From: Collybiopsis luxurians FD-317 M1 | Lineage: Eukaryota; Basidiomycota; Agaricomycetes; Agaricales; Omphalotaceae | Direction: 5' to 3' | NCBI GenBank assembly: GCA_000827265.1 | Contig: KN834758.1 | Coordinates: 1,039,558-1,103,557 of the forward strand | DNA length: 64,000 nt | Part shown: positions 43,914 to 54,701 of the stretch, piece after piece | How positions within the stretch are numbered: the first letter of the stretch is position 1 | Layout: the number at the start of each line of letters is the position of its first letter | Notes under the pieces: generated by a model | The model's database searches: none | What the model saw: only the letters and a program-made list of their open reading frames with translations | Told to the model about the DNA's origin: nothing | Made by a program: the position numbers and the translations under genes

Positions 43914-45186
43914 GGAAGACTGCCGTGGTGGGGTAGGATAGTACTCTATGAAGCTATGAATAACTGGTAAATTTAACCCGGACTAGGGACGTACGGACGG
44001 ACCAGTGATCCCAGAATTTGTGACTAGCTGCTCGAATCCTGGACGAACTGCGCCGTGATACTTTTACGCGCGGTGCTGAGTTATTCTGCAATCCCAGTTC
44101 CAAATGTAGTAGTATCTTTTCATTCTAATAGCATTCCATCAACTGGAAGTTTTGAGAGAGATTTGAGAGAGATGGTTCGTTCACGCAAGGGCGCTTATAT
44201 GAACCGAAACGAGTTCATCTATCTTGTCTCAAACCATCACTGAGACAGTGACCGCTTCACATCCTCGCGAATAGGCCGGGACCAAGAATATCTACTCTCT
44301 TTCTATTGCTGCTCTAGCTAGCTTCGCCTCAAACTCAGAGCCAAACGCCTCTTGGCTGAATTTTAGCGCTCGATATCTCTCCTCAGTTCAAAGACTTCTA
44401 TAATCGTACGAAGCGAGGAAAAAGAGGAGATCTGTGAACAAATTCGACGTGCAACTCTTCATATCGTATGTTCCCGACTCCTTTCTCTTCTCTCCCCATT
44501 TTTCCTATACGCAGATGCTTCTTCAGGGAGCGTGAGTTGGCTTGATGTTATGTGTCGTATAGCTCATGGCACCCTTTTGTACACTCTTTAGCCACACATA
44601 CGCTTGCGTTGCATGTGGCACCAGTCCTCTCGTTCGTATCTATGCAGCTATTCAAAATAGATATGGACCTGTTCTGCTTAATTAACATGACCTTGTCATC
44701 CAACATCGTGATCTGGTTGTTTCATAGGCTGTTCATCCCTCGTCTCTCCTCACAGGACCTTACCTCAATTGGGGCGTTATGCGTCCCGAGTATATACCTG
44801 GTTCCGCAACTGAATCACACGAATGGCATTTTGACTGTGTCCAGGATCAGATGGCTTCAAACACACAGGTTTCAGCAAGGGATGAACTGATTGACTCACG
44901 AATTTTCTTGGCCAGCTGCTTGCGTAGGAGTGCGATTTCATGCCGATGGAGTTTAATTTCGTCCCGAATGCGTTAATCCGCTTTAGAAAGCTCTCTCGTA
45001 TTCATGGTATGATTAGGGAGAATTTGACAATTTTTGTTGGAGCTCAATTCGTTAAGACGGGAGAAATGGCAGAAGGGGTGCAGATGGTAAAGGACTTGGT
45101 GGTAATGATCTTAAGTAGTGGAATTAACGTGCAACGACAGTGGCCACCTCCAGCTGGCTTCCCTCTTACCACCACTCTCTTTCAGA
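43914..45186. other. Upstream region of the Crinkler/RHS-like gene
   Basis: No convincing complete gene. Contains the first copy of a duplicated segment (44200-44780). Open frames at 44552-44890 and 44940-45305 could include missed 5' exons of the gene at 45187, but I could not link them with confidence. Confidence 0.5.
44200..44780 (+). repeat. Segmental repeat, copy 1 (upstream of Crinkler/RHS-like gene)
   Basis: Matches 58690-59240 in the same orientation. Shared strings include GGACCTGTTC, CCTTGTCATCCAACATC, TGATCTGGTTGTTTCATAGG and CGTACGAAGCGAGG. Identity is roughly 80 % with small indels, so it is an older duplication. Confidence 0.85.
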
Positions 45187-46875
45187 ATGCCAGTGCAGCA
45201 TCCAGAGTATCCGAAACTGAAAAACCGCTTTTTTCAACCGGCAGAACTGTATCAGGAGATTTGGTTGGAGCATTGGGGAGAGCCCCTCAAACGAAGCCAC
45301 AATAACAAGATGATAACAGTCAATCGTGAGCTCTTCAACAGATCGCGTGTTTGGGTCATGGACGATTATGCGAGGATGATGGATATCATCAATAATGAAA
45401 TCAGAAAGGGCTCGGAATCGTGTTTAATCCTGGGCAGCCCAGGTATTGGTATGTCCACGACTTCCTCTTTTGTTTTCGATTGCTTAGCACTTATCTCTTC
45501 TCTAGGAAAATCCGTGTTTCTTGTTTATTGCCTTGCCCTTCGGCTCTCTAAACAGCTACCAACCATTTATCATAAAGGGGAAACCCACTTCTTTGACGAG
45601 ACCGGCGCGTATATAATAACTGGCGGCCCCGCAGATGTTCAACGATTCCGTCCATTCCAGGGAATCCTTGCGCTCGTTGACTCGGACATGAATGCGGTTC
45701 CTACCAAGTTCTGGATGTCTTACCGCATTTTTCCTGTTTTAGCATCCTCACCGCAAGAAACCAGATACAAAGAACTTAACAAGCAAACCTGGACGACGAA
45801 AAAGATAATTGCCAAAATACCCACTTTCACAGAAGCAATGAGTGTGTAAGTACTTCGCTCTACTGTTTGTCCTTTGAACTTTGAACTTGAACGCGAGCAG
45901 GTGGCAATCTCAACTACCGGAAGAGAATATCTGCAATCAAAAAGCCGAGCTAGCAGAGATCTGGACCAACTATGGCCTTAATTTTCGCCTTGGAGCCTCC
46001 TATCTTTGGGACGGTGAGCAGGCTATCATTGACCATCGGTCGAACCTGCTGGCGAATGTTTCTAGCCTTGGACCCGGGGAGTTGACTAAGATTCTCACCA
46101 AGCCTGATCTCGCAAGCCCTATCTCTTATAAACTGGTCTACACATTCTTTACGGAGGAGGAACCTGGTATCATGAAACACCGGATCCATTCTCGTTTAAT
46201 AATGCGACTACTCTTCGAAGCGTCCCAGTCGAAAAGCTTAGAGGAGCGTGCAATCTTTTTTCGGTTTTTCCATCTTTCGCCAGCTATGGCTCCTTCTCTC
46301 GGCAACCTCTTCGAGGTAATGGCTATTGAAAAACTGGCTAGCCAATTTACCGGTACCTTGAAGTCGCTAGAACGCGATATGGATAGGCAGCTGGTCTTAC
46401 CCCAATTCCCTATTCAATTCTTCGACAACAAGATTGATGATGCTGCCACCAAGAATCCTGGCTCTCTCTACATTCTGAACCAGCAGAATAATACGAGCTG
46501 GGATGCTTTTTGCTATATCGGAACGACCGGTTATGGTTTCCAGTTCACCGTCAGCAAAGACCATAAAATTAAAAGGGATGGCCTCCTTGCGTTGCAGAGG
46601 CGCTGCTCCGCGGCTGATATGCGGTCGGTCATCTTTATCATAATCACGCCGAAAGATATTAGTTTCCGACTTCCTGGAGACTTGGATCCTCCCAAGCAGC
46701 GGCCCTCGTTTTCATTCTACCAGCTACAATTAGATTTCGGCGCCCGACACAGTAAGTTTTAAATTCTGTCTAACCAGGTTAACTCTGATGCTTTGTTTCT
46801 CTGCTAGATGAGGCATTCCTCAAGAGTTTCTACTCCGATTCACTGGGAAGCGCCTCGGACGGAATGGCTATGTGA
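45187..46875 (+). CDS. Crinkler/RHS-like P-loop NTPase with C-terminal nuclease-like domain, four exons
   Basis: Exons 45187-45448, 45506-45845, 45901-46751 and 46808-46875 give 506 residues. The first intron falls inside the nucleotide-binding loop. Once removed, the Walker A motif is GSPGIGKS (83-90); reading through the intron would wrongly show Met for Lys. The context LILGSPGIGKSVFLVYCLAL and FDETGAYIITGGPADVQRF resembles the P-loop domain of Crinkler (CRN) and trypanosome retrotransposon-hot-spot (RHS) proteins. In those families a restriction-endonuclease-fold effector domain often follows. The C-terminal part here (LFEVMAIEKL, WDAFCYIG, GFQFTVSKDHKIK) fits that layout with E, D and Q/K candidates, but the nuclease call is inference. 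Function in saprotrophic fungi is unknown; conflict or host-interaction roles are proposed for the family. 5' exons may be missing. Confidence 0.75.
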
Positions 46876-46905
46876 TTAGACACAATGGAAGTTCTGTTTC
46901 TCACG

Positions 46906-47214
46906 GATTACACGGACGTACAAGATTACTGAGTCCAATGTTGAGCCAATTGCGTTCATTGTGCCTCAAAGGTGCGCACAGCCCTCCTCTCTCCGTCAAG
47001 AAAACGCCACCTTCAACATCTGAACTGAGGGACCTGAGGGAGTTGATTAGGAATTTGGAGCTGCAAGTTGAGGTGCAGAGCGCGAATGCGAGAAAGGCTG
47101 CGCAGGCGCTTCTGGATGTTGCGGGAAGAGGGTTAGGTGTTGGAGAAGGCAATAGGTCCTCTCACCCTCACCTCCCGATTTCCCCTTCAATTAGGGGCAG
47201 TCCCGTTCTCATAT
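46906..47214 (+). pseudogene. Coronin 3' relic with internal deletion
   Basis: Starts within the coronin C-terminal propeller exon (ATTACACGGACGTACAAG; SNVEPIAFIVPQR). It then jumps directly to the terminal coiled-coil exon (LRELIRNLELQVEVQSANARKAAQ). Compared with the longer relic at 54702-56927, about 650 bp (56094-56749) are missing. The join is at a CGCA/CAGCCCTC boundary. It is immediately downstream of the Crinkler/RHS-like gene, suggesting DNA shuffled between the two ends of the island. Confidence 0.8.
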
Positions 47215-47224
47215 GCCAATATTG

Positions 47225-50200
47225 AGTGCCGACTTAATGGCTTCCGTCGGCATAGCCACCGATCCTTGATGCGCGGTATGTTTCAGATTTCACGTCACAC
47301 TTTTTGATTGATATTGGCGCAACAGTGGATAGAAGCTAGGTGTTGTATCTTTATTCAACAGACATCCCGCTCAATAACACCGAAATTAGAAAACTTAGTT
47401 GCTCGCTGATATGCCAACAGAATTATTGTCTTTTGATCTTCTACAATTTTCATTTTTGGTGTGTCAATATCTGGCGAGAGCATAATCGGCTGTTTCCGTT
47501 GAATGAACGGTCACGATGTCGGTCATTAGTGCAATTACCCTGTCAATATGTCTCGATTCAAGGAAATTGTCTACTAGGAAATAACCGATCAAACTTTAAT
47601 TAGAAGCATATAAGAGTACATTGAAGCTGTAACTGATCTATCTTCCTATCCTTCATCATCACGAAGTGAGAATATTCCAATAGTAATATCAGGTACGTTA
47701 GGCTGAAAATTTTAAAAAGCCATTTCTAAGTGGAAGACTAATCTGCAAAGACATAGTACATGTTTCAAGAAGCAAACAATTTTACCATTTATGGTGGCCA
47801 ATTTACAGTCGGCAGTACGTTCAAAATGTATCATCCAATGTTGAGAAAATTTTAAAGTTTAATTTTTAGTAGCAAGTGATGAAGTCAATAAGATCCGGGA
47901 ATGGCTTAAAGCTCCAGACTGTTCAGTCAATTATGCAGCCGCTGCCAACAAAAAAACACCAGGAACTGGGGAATGGATTCTAAACCATCCAGAATACAAA
48001 GAATGGAAATTTCATCCAAGCTTCCTTTGGATCCAAGGACAAGGTAAAAGCTGCTTTCCTTTGCACTGAATTGTGAATTAGTGACACAATTGTAAACTCT
48101 AGCTGGGTCAGGAAAGACAGTATTAACGTGAGTTTAACCACATGCAAGGTATGAAAAGAGATTTGAGAGCATTTATTTGCAAAATAGTGCTACAATTCTG
48201 GAAGATCTTAAGATACCAACCAATGCTCAGGTTTGGTATCATTACTTTGACATTCGTGACAACACAGGTGAAAAATCTACTTATCGTGGCTTTCTTTTAT
48301 CTCTTGTCATACAAATGGGACTTGAGAATCAGGGCATCAATCCAGCCCTGCTTACTTTATATGAGAGCTGTAAAGGATTTCAGCAGCCTTCAAATAGGGA
48401 ACTGGAGAATCTGCTGGAAGCTATGATTACCCAAAGAAATTCAGGATATCTTCTTGTGGATGCTTTGGATGAATGTAGGGAAGAGGTCACAAAGGTTATG
48501 AACTGGTTATGTCAAATATCAGGGAAATTGTGGATAGCAGCAACAAGTAGGCATTTTGCAGATTCCAGGGCTGAAAATAGTGTGCTAGAAATTGTACTAG
48601 AGGATAAGGGACCAGATATTGGAGAGGATATAGAGTGCTACCTTACAGCTGAGATACAAGGTGCTGAATACAATTTTAACTTGGATGTAAAGTTTTGGCA
48701 AAATGTAGTAAGGATTTTGAAGGATGGTGCTCATGGACAGTAAGTAATTTTATTCTGAGAAAATTAAACTACTGATACTCAAATAAATTACAGATTTCGT
48801 TGGGCTGAGTGTCAGTTAAATGGATTAAAGGAATGCATTTCTAAGGAAGATGTGGAGGAAGTATTGAACAATTTACCTAAGAACTTGGAAGAAATATATG
48901 AACAAGCTTTAAAGAAAGTTGTAAAGGGGAAACAGGCACAAAATGTCCATTATTTACTGCTTTGGCTACTTTATGCATTTGAACCCTTGGAGGTGGATCA
49001 AGTTCAAGAGATTCTAGCAATCAGCATTCAACAACAGACTGTAAAAAGTACAGATGGCATGAAACTGAGACTACATGCAATTATAGACTCTAGCCTTGTA
49101 ACAGTGGGAACCAATAATGTGGTTCAATTTGCACATGCCTCAGTGAGGGAATACCTAATTGAACATCATGGATCTAAGCAGAATAAATACCTGTTTGAAA
49201 TCAATGAGCTTCTTGCACATGATATAATAGCCCAAGCTTGCATAGTTTATCTAATATATTGTGGGGAAGAGAAGAATATTCCCCAAAAAAAAGCATTACA
49301 GGGCTACGCATCCAGGTTCTGGCCAGTTCATGCAAGATGCGTTGAAGGCAAGCAACAGGCTGAGAGTTCACTGCAAAGTCTGAGTAGGAAAATATTAATG
49401 GATTCAAGCCATGTGTTTGTGATTTGGAGAAATTCCAGGAAATATCCTGGGTTGAAAGAATGGGAAATGGGTACAGCTTTATACTTTGCAGCAGAGAATG
49501 GATTGACAAAAAGAGTAGAAGAAATCATAAAAGAGAGAATAAATTCAAACCTTGAAAATTATGAAATAGCAACAAATATAAATTTGTATATTAACCGCTC
49601 ATGTGGGGAAGAATATGGAAATGCGCTGCAGGCTGCTGCTTATGCTGGTAATGAAGAAGTAGTAAAACTGCTTCTAAAAAATGGAGCAGATGTCAATTCT
49701 CAGGGTGGTCAATATGGAAATGCACTCCAGGCTGCTGCATCTAACAGCAATGAGGCAGTTGTGAAATTGCTTCTTGAAAATGGAGCAGATGTCAATGTCC
49801 AGGGTGGTGAATATGGAAATGCACTCCAGGCTGCTGCATCTAGTGGCAATGAGGCAGTTGTGAAATTGTTTCTTGAAAATAGTGCAAATGTCGATGCCCA
49901 GGGTGGTGAATATGGGAATGCACTCCAGGCTGCTGCTTCTAGTGGCAATGAAGCAGTTGTAAAATTGCTTCTTGAAAATAGTGCAGATGTTAATGCCCAG
50001 GGTGGTGATTATGGGAATGCACTTCAGGCTGCTGCATTTAGTGGCAATGAGGCAGTTGTAAAATTGCTTCTTGAAAATAGTGCAAATGTTAATGCCCAGG
50101 GTGGTGAATATGGGAGTGCACTCCAGGCTGCTGCATCTAGAGGCAATGAGGCAGTTGTAAAATTGCTTCTTGAAAATAATGCAGATGTCAATGCCCAGGG

Positions 50201-50858
50201 TGGTGATTATGGGAATGCACTCCAGGCTGCTGCATCTAGTGGCAATGAGGCAGTTGTAAAATTGCTTCTTGAAAATAGTGCAGATGTCAATGCCCAGGGT
50301 GGTGAATATGGGAATGCACTCCAGGCTGCTGCATCCAGAGGCAATGAGGCAGTTGTAAAATTGCTTCTTGAAAATAGTGCAGAGGTCAATGCCCAGGGTG
50401 GTGAATATGGGAATGCACTCCAGGCTGCTGCATCTAGTGGCAATGAGGCAGTTGTAAAGTTGCTTCTTGAAAATAGTGCAGATGTCAATGCCCAGGGTGG
50501 TGGATATGGGAATGCACTCCAGGCTGCTGCATATAGAGGTAATGAGGTGGTTGTAGAACTGCTTCTTGAAAATAGTGCAAATGTTAATGCCCAGGGTGGT
50601 CATTATGGGAATGCAGTCCAGGCTGCTGCATATAGTGGCAATGGGGCAGTTGTAAAATTGCTTCTTGAAAATAGTGCAGATGTAAATGCCCAGGGTGGTG
50701 AATATGGGAATGCACTCCAGGCTGCTGCATCTAGAGGCAATGAGGCAGTTGTAAAATTGCTTCTTGAAAATAGTGCAGATGTCAATGCCCACAGTGGTCA
50801 ATATGGGAATGCACTCCAGGCTGCTGCATCTAGTGGCAATAAGGCAGTTGTAGAATTG
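47225..50858 (+). repeat. Segmental duplication, copy 1 (NACHT-ankyrin unit)
   Basis: Corresponds to about 61320-64000 (which is cut by the window end). Homology begins in non-coding DNA (TGAGTGCCGACTTAATGG versus TGAGTACCAACTCAATGA). It continues through CAACAGTGGATAG and ATATGCCAACAGAATTATT, the promoter, all introns and the coding exons. Coding identity exceeds non-coding identity. Confidence 0.9.
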
Positions 50859-52853
50859 NNNNNNNNNNNNNNNNNNNNNNNNNNNNNNNNNNNNNNNNNN
50901 NNNNNNNNNNNNNNNNNNNNNNNNNNNNNNNNNNNNNNNNNNNNNNNNNNNNNNNNNNNNNNNNNNNNNNNNNNNNNNNNNNNNNNNNNNNNNNNNNNNN
51001 NNNNNNNNNNNNNNNNNNNNNNNNNNNNNNNNNNNNNNNNNNNNNNNNNNNNNNNNNNNNNNNNNNNNNNNNNNNNNNNNNNNNNNNNNNNNNNNNNNNN
51101 NNNNNNNNNNNNNNNNNNNNNNNNNNNNNNNNNNNNNNNNNNNNNNNNNNNNNNNNNNNNNNNNNNNNNNNNNNNNNNNNNNNNNNNNNNNNNNNNNNNN
51201 NNNNNNNNNNNNNNNNNNNNNNNNNNNNNNNAATTGCTTCTTGAAAATAGTGCAGATGTCAATGCCCAGGGTGGTCCATATGGGAATGCACTCCTGGCTG
51301 CTGCATATAGAGGCAATGAGGCAGTTGTAGAATTGCTTCTTAAACATAGTGCAGATGTCAATGTTCAGGGTGGTGGATTTGGGAATGCACTCCAGGCTGC
51401 TGCATCTAGAGGCAATGAGGCAGTTGTAAAATTGCTTCTTGAAAATAGTGCAGATGTCAATGTCCAGGGTGGCAGATATGGGAATTCACTCCATGCTGCT
51501 GCATCTAGTGGCAATGAGGCAGTTGTAAAATTGCTTCTTGAAAATGGTGCAGATGTCAATGCCTGGGGTGGTCCATATGGGAATGCACTCCAGGCTGCTG
51601 CATCTAGTGGCAATGAGGCAGTTGTAGAATTGCTTCTTGAAAATGGTGCAGATGTCAATACCCAGGGTGGGAATGCACTCCAGGTTGCTGCATCTAGAGG
51701 CAATGAGGCAGTTATAAAATTGCTTCTTGAAAATAGTGCAGATGTCAATGTCCAGGGTGGTCAATATGGGAATGCACTCCAGGCTGCTGCATCTAGTGGC
51801 AATGAGGCAGTTGTAGAATTGCTTCTTGAAAATGGTGCAGATGTCAATGCTCAGGGTGGTCCATATGGGAATGCGCTCCAGGCTGCAGCATCCAGTGGCA
51901 ATGAGGCAGTTGTAAAATTGCTTCTTGAAAATGGTGCAGAGGTCAATGCCCAGGGTGGGCCATATGGGAATGCACTCCTGGCTGCTGCATTCAGTGGCAA
52001 TGAGGCAGTTGTAAAATTGCTTTTTCAAAATGGTGCAGATGTCAATACCCAGGGTGGGAATGCACTCCAGGTTGCTGCATTCAGAGGCAATGAGGCAGTT
52101 GTAAAATTGCTTCTTGAAAATATTGCAGATGTCAATATCCAGAGTGGTCAATATGGGAATGGACTCCAGGCTGCTGCATTCAGTGGCAATGAGGCAGTTG
52201 TAAAATTACTTCTTGAAAATAATGCAGATGTCAATGCCCTTGGTGGTCAATATGGAAATGCACTCCAGGCTGCTGCATATAATAGCAATGAGGTAGTTGT
52301 AAAATTGCTTCTTGAAAATGGTGCAAATGTCAATGCCCAGGGTGGTCAATATGGGAATGCACTCCAGGCTGCTGCATGCAGTGGCAATGATGCAGTTGTA
52401 ATGTTACTTCTTGAAAATAGTGCAGATGTCAATGCCCAGGGTGGTGAATATGGGAATGCACTTCAGGCTGCTGCCTCTGGTGGCAATGAGGCAATTGTAA
52501 AATTGTTACTTAAACATGGTGCTAATGTAGGTGCTTATGGGGGCAAACATAGAACTGCTTTACAAGCTGCCAAAATCATTTCAAATCATGAGATTGTCCA
52601 GTTGCTGCTCCAGCATGGTGCAAATCCTATTTTTTTTAGCCAACCTATACCAAGGTCAGTACTCAAACATTTCTTATTCAGGAAAGCTAAATGCCCCCCA
52701 CTACAGACTCAATCAGTCTATGCTTTGGACTCCTTTACATTCTTAGTCAGGACTATCACAAGGGAATTCCTGTCAACACATACTATTAACCTCTTACCAT
52801 TGTTATTTCAACTGTGTATGATACCCTTGTGTAGCTTGATGATGGAAATGTGA
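47760..52853 (+). CDS. NACHT-ankyrin NLR-like receptor, copy 1, five exons
   Basis: Exons 47760-47814, 47873-48043, 48103-48127, 48188-48739 and 48794-52853 give about 1620 residues, including 124 hidden in an assembly gap. The N-terminus MFQEANNFTIYGGQF and SDEVNKIREWLKAPDCS is typical of fungal NACHT proteins. Walker A GQAGSGKT (74-81) is assembled from three exons, one of only 25 bp. Walker B is GYLLVDALDEC. A winged-helix-like region (LPKNLEEIYEQAL, FAHASVREYLIEH) follows, then about 28 visible 33-residue ankyrin repeats. STAND/NLR proteins of this type mediate non-self recognition in fungi. The repeats are nearly identical in DNA. The last exon may contain a missed intron after NPIFFSQPIPR (52650 on), so the extreme C-terminus is uncertain. 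Confidence 0.9.
49613..52620 (+). repeat. Ankyrin-coding minisatellite, 99-bp unit
   Basis: About 28 visible units of 99 bp encode the 33-residue ankyrin motif YGNALQAAA-SGNEAVVKLLL-ENSADVNAQGG. Two units (starting near 51671 and 52057) are 90 bp because they lack the three residues before GNALQ. Substitutions cluster at a few codons: the residues after AAA and the residue after QGG. Confidence 0.95.
50859..51231. other. Assembly gap (373 N)
   Basis: Run of N inside the ankyrin repeat array, where near-identical units defeat assembly. The repeat phrase GAATTG borders it on both sides, so whole repeat units are missing. Confidence 0.99.
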
Positions 52854-54701
52854 GTTGAGCATCATAATAAGCAGTTTGATTCCAGATTTAATTAAGCTTG
52901 ATTTATTTCAATTTTTTTTGCTTTCATTCAAATGTCAAACATTTATAAATATTACAAGTTTCAGATGATTAATAAGTAGTAAATGCATTTCCATAATAGC
53001 AGCCATTTTACATATACAAATGCCACTCCATTGAGAAAATGTATCTAAGGTATCCAATATGAACACCTTATGTACATCTTCCTCGGGTTCCAACCCTAAC
53101 CTTTTAAAACAAGCTCTGAAGCACTGAAGGTTTGAGCATCTTTCAACAACATTTCAGGTTCATTTTTAACTGCATTCTTCTGTCACTTGTGAAACCTGTT
53201 TTTAATACCTTTCAAAGTTTTTCCTGCTTTGTGAGATCAAGTTCAAAGAATCTCAAACATTGTGAGTCTTAGACAGAGCTTGTCCTAGTTGCACTCTGGG
53301 ACAGGCTGTTCCCTCATAGGACCCCACTCCATGGAGCTGTGCAAGATCTATCTATCTTCATTGTTTGCAAATGTTCATAATCATTTATTCAGCAAGTAAA
53401 TTGCAATGGTAATAGATGAGCTAATTGGTTATTCAGACACATTTTTGGGCAGCCATGTGAAAAGGAATATTTCATTGGAAATGGTAACAAACAACTCTGT
53501 GCATCTTCAGCATATGGTGTTGACAGGTATCAGTGTGTTTAATAAAAACTACCTGGGTTCAGTTAGGCAGGTGCATTAGATGCAGTTTTGTAAAGATGCA
53601 AGGCACTAACTAGGACTGTGAGTTCATTTGGCCTTTAAAGTAATCGGTGGGTGTAATTTGATACTGGTAAACTGTAGACTGGTTGGTACTGGTATTCAGT
53701 GATGGTAACTTGACTTGATGGACTTTCTTTAATATATAACTTTCGATAACTGGTAAATGTGAGCCTGAAACAACTAACCACCCTGGGACTAGCTTGCTTA
53801 GACAATAATAAACTTGACAGTGTAAAACAGTAGCTCAAACTACTAGCCTCTCGGTGGGTCTAGCTAGCTTAAACAGTATAACTTGGCTTGGACTTTTGAC
53901 TTTAGAACTTAAATCTAACCAACTAGTACAACTGGATTCACTGATACAGCTTGCACAGAGTTCTCAGAAAGTAAGTGTAAGGTAAACTTTATATTTTGGT
54001 AGTAGGTAAAGAGTGGGGAGGAAAGATTTTTATATTACAAAATTATATTACTTCCTATTTAAGCAATTTGACTCATAACGACTCCAATTGACTCTAGATG
54101 ACTCCACTTAAAATTTTCAAAAGCTTCATTAGCCTTTTTATAGTATTCATGACTCATTTTGAGTCAAGTTAATTCATTTAGAGTCATTCTGACTCATTTT
54201 AATATGACCTGAGCTCTATGAGTATGCAGAATAATCTTAATTCTCCTACCTTATCTTACCAGAGAGTTCTCTAGAGATTTTTTTACTCTCTGAAAATATT
54301 TCTAATAATTATTTAATTATTTACCAGTAATTTCTTGAAACAGGAATGGCTCCTGACAGTGTCAATATTTATATGCCAATGTCTTGAACAGTGGGATACA
54401 CACATTATTGCTGCATCCTCCACTCAACTCAATCTTTGGATGTACCCACAATCTCCCTGACAATCTCCCTGTCAGCAATTTATTAGTGCTGGTCCGAGCG
54501 CTAGAAGCTCACATGGACCTTGCATGGTTTTAGGTTTTATTATATAAGCACTTTTCCTTCGCTATGCTCCTTTTCCCTTAACCATTTGCCTTCGCTATCA
54601 CACTGTAGGTACTTGTACTAGCCACAAGGACCAAACATTGATTTATTCTTGCTTATTTTACCCTCTCAAAAATCTCAACACTCTCTCTCGCTTCCAACAA
54701 C
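52854..54701. other. AT-rich, CpG-poor non-coding stretch
   Basis: No gene recognised. Composition matches the neighbouring NACHT-ankyrin gene (very few CpG, many TpG/CpA). A cluster of GACTC/GAGTC motifs lies at 54069-54195. The last 200 bp may be remnants of an intron or exon upstream of the coronin relic. Confidence 0.55.
54069..54195. repeat. Cluster of GACTC/GAGTC motifs
   Basis: Eight copies of GACTC or its complement occur in about 130 bp, several as TGACTCA, spaced irregularly at roughly 10-20 bp or more. Confidence 0.7.

Noticed and set aside
45440..45510. Apparent Walker A mutation (Lys to Met) in the Crinkler/RHS-like protein
   Set aside because: It comes from reading through a 57-bp in-frame intron; splicing gives an intact GSPGIGKS.
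49674..51347. Long open frames on the minus strand across the ankyrin repeats (557 codons, and another at 51486-52151)
   Set aside because: They are antisense shadows: a 99-bp coding repeat without stops in one antisense frame stays open in every unit. The proteins are just the repeat read backwards and start at arbitrary points.
49613..52620. Regularly spaced repeats that might look like a CRISPR or satellite array
   Set aside because: Units are contiguous, 99 bp long and translate as ankyrin motifs in one frame; this is a eukaryotic coding repeat.
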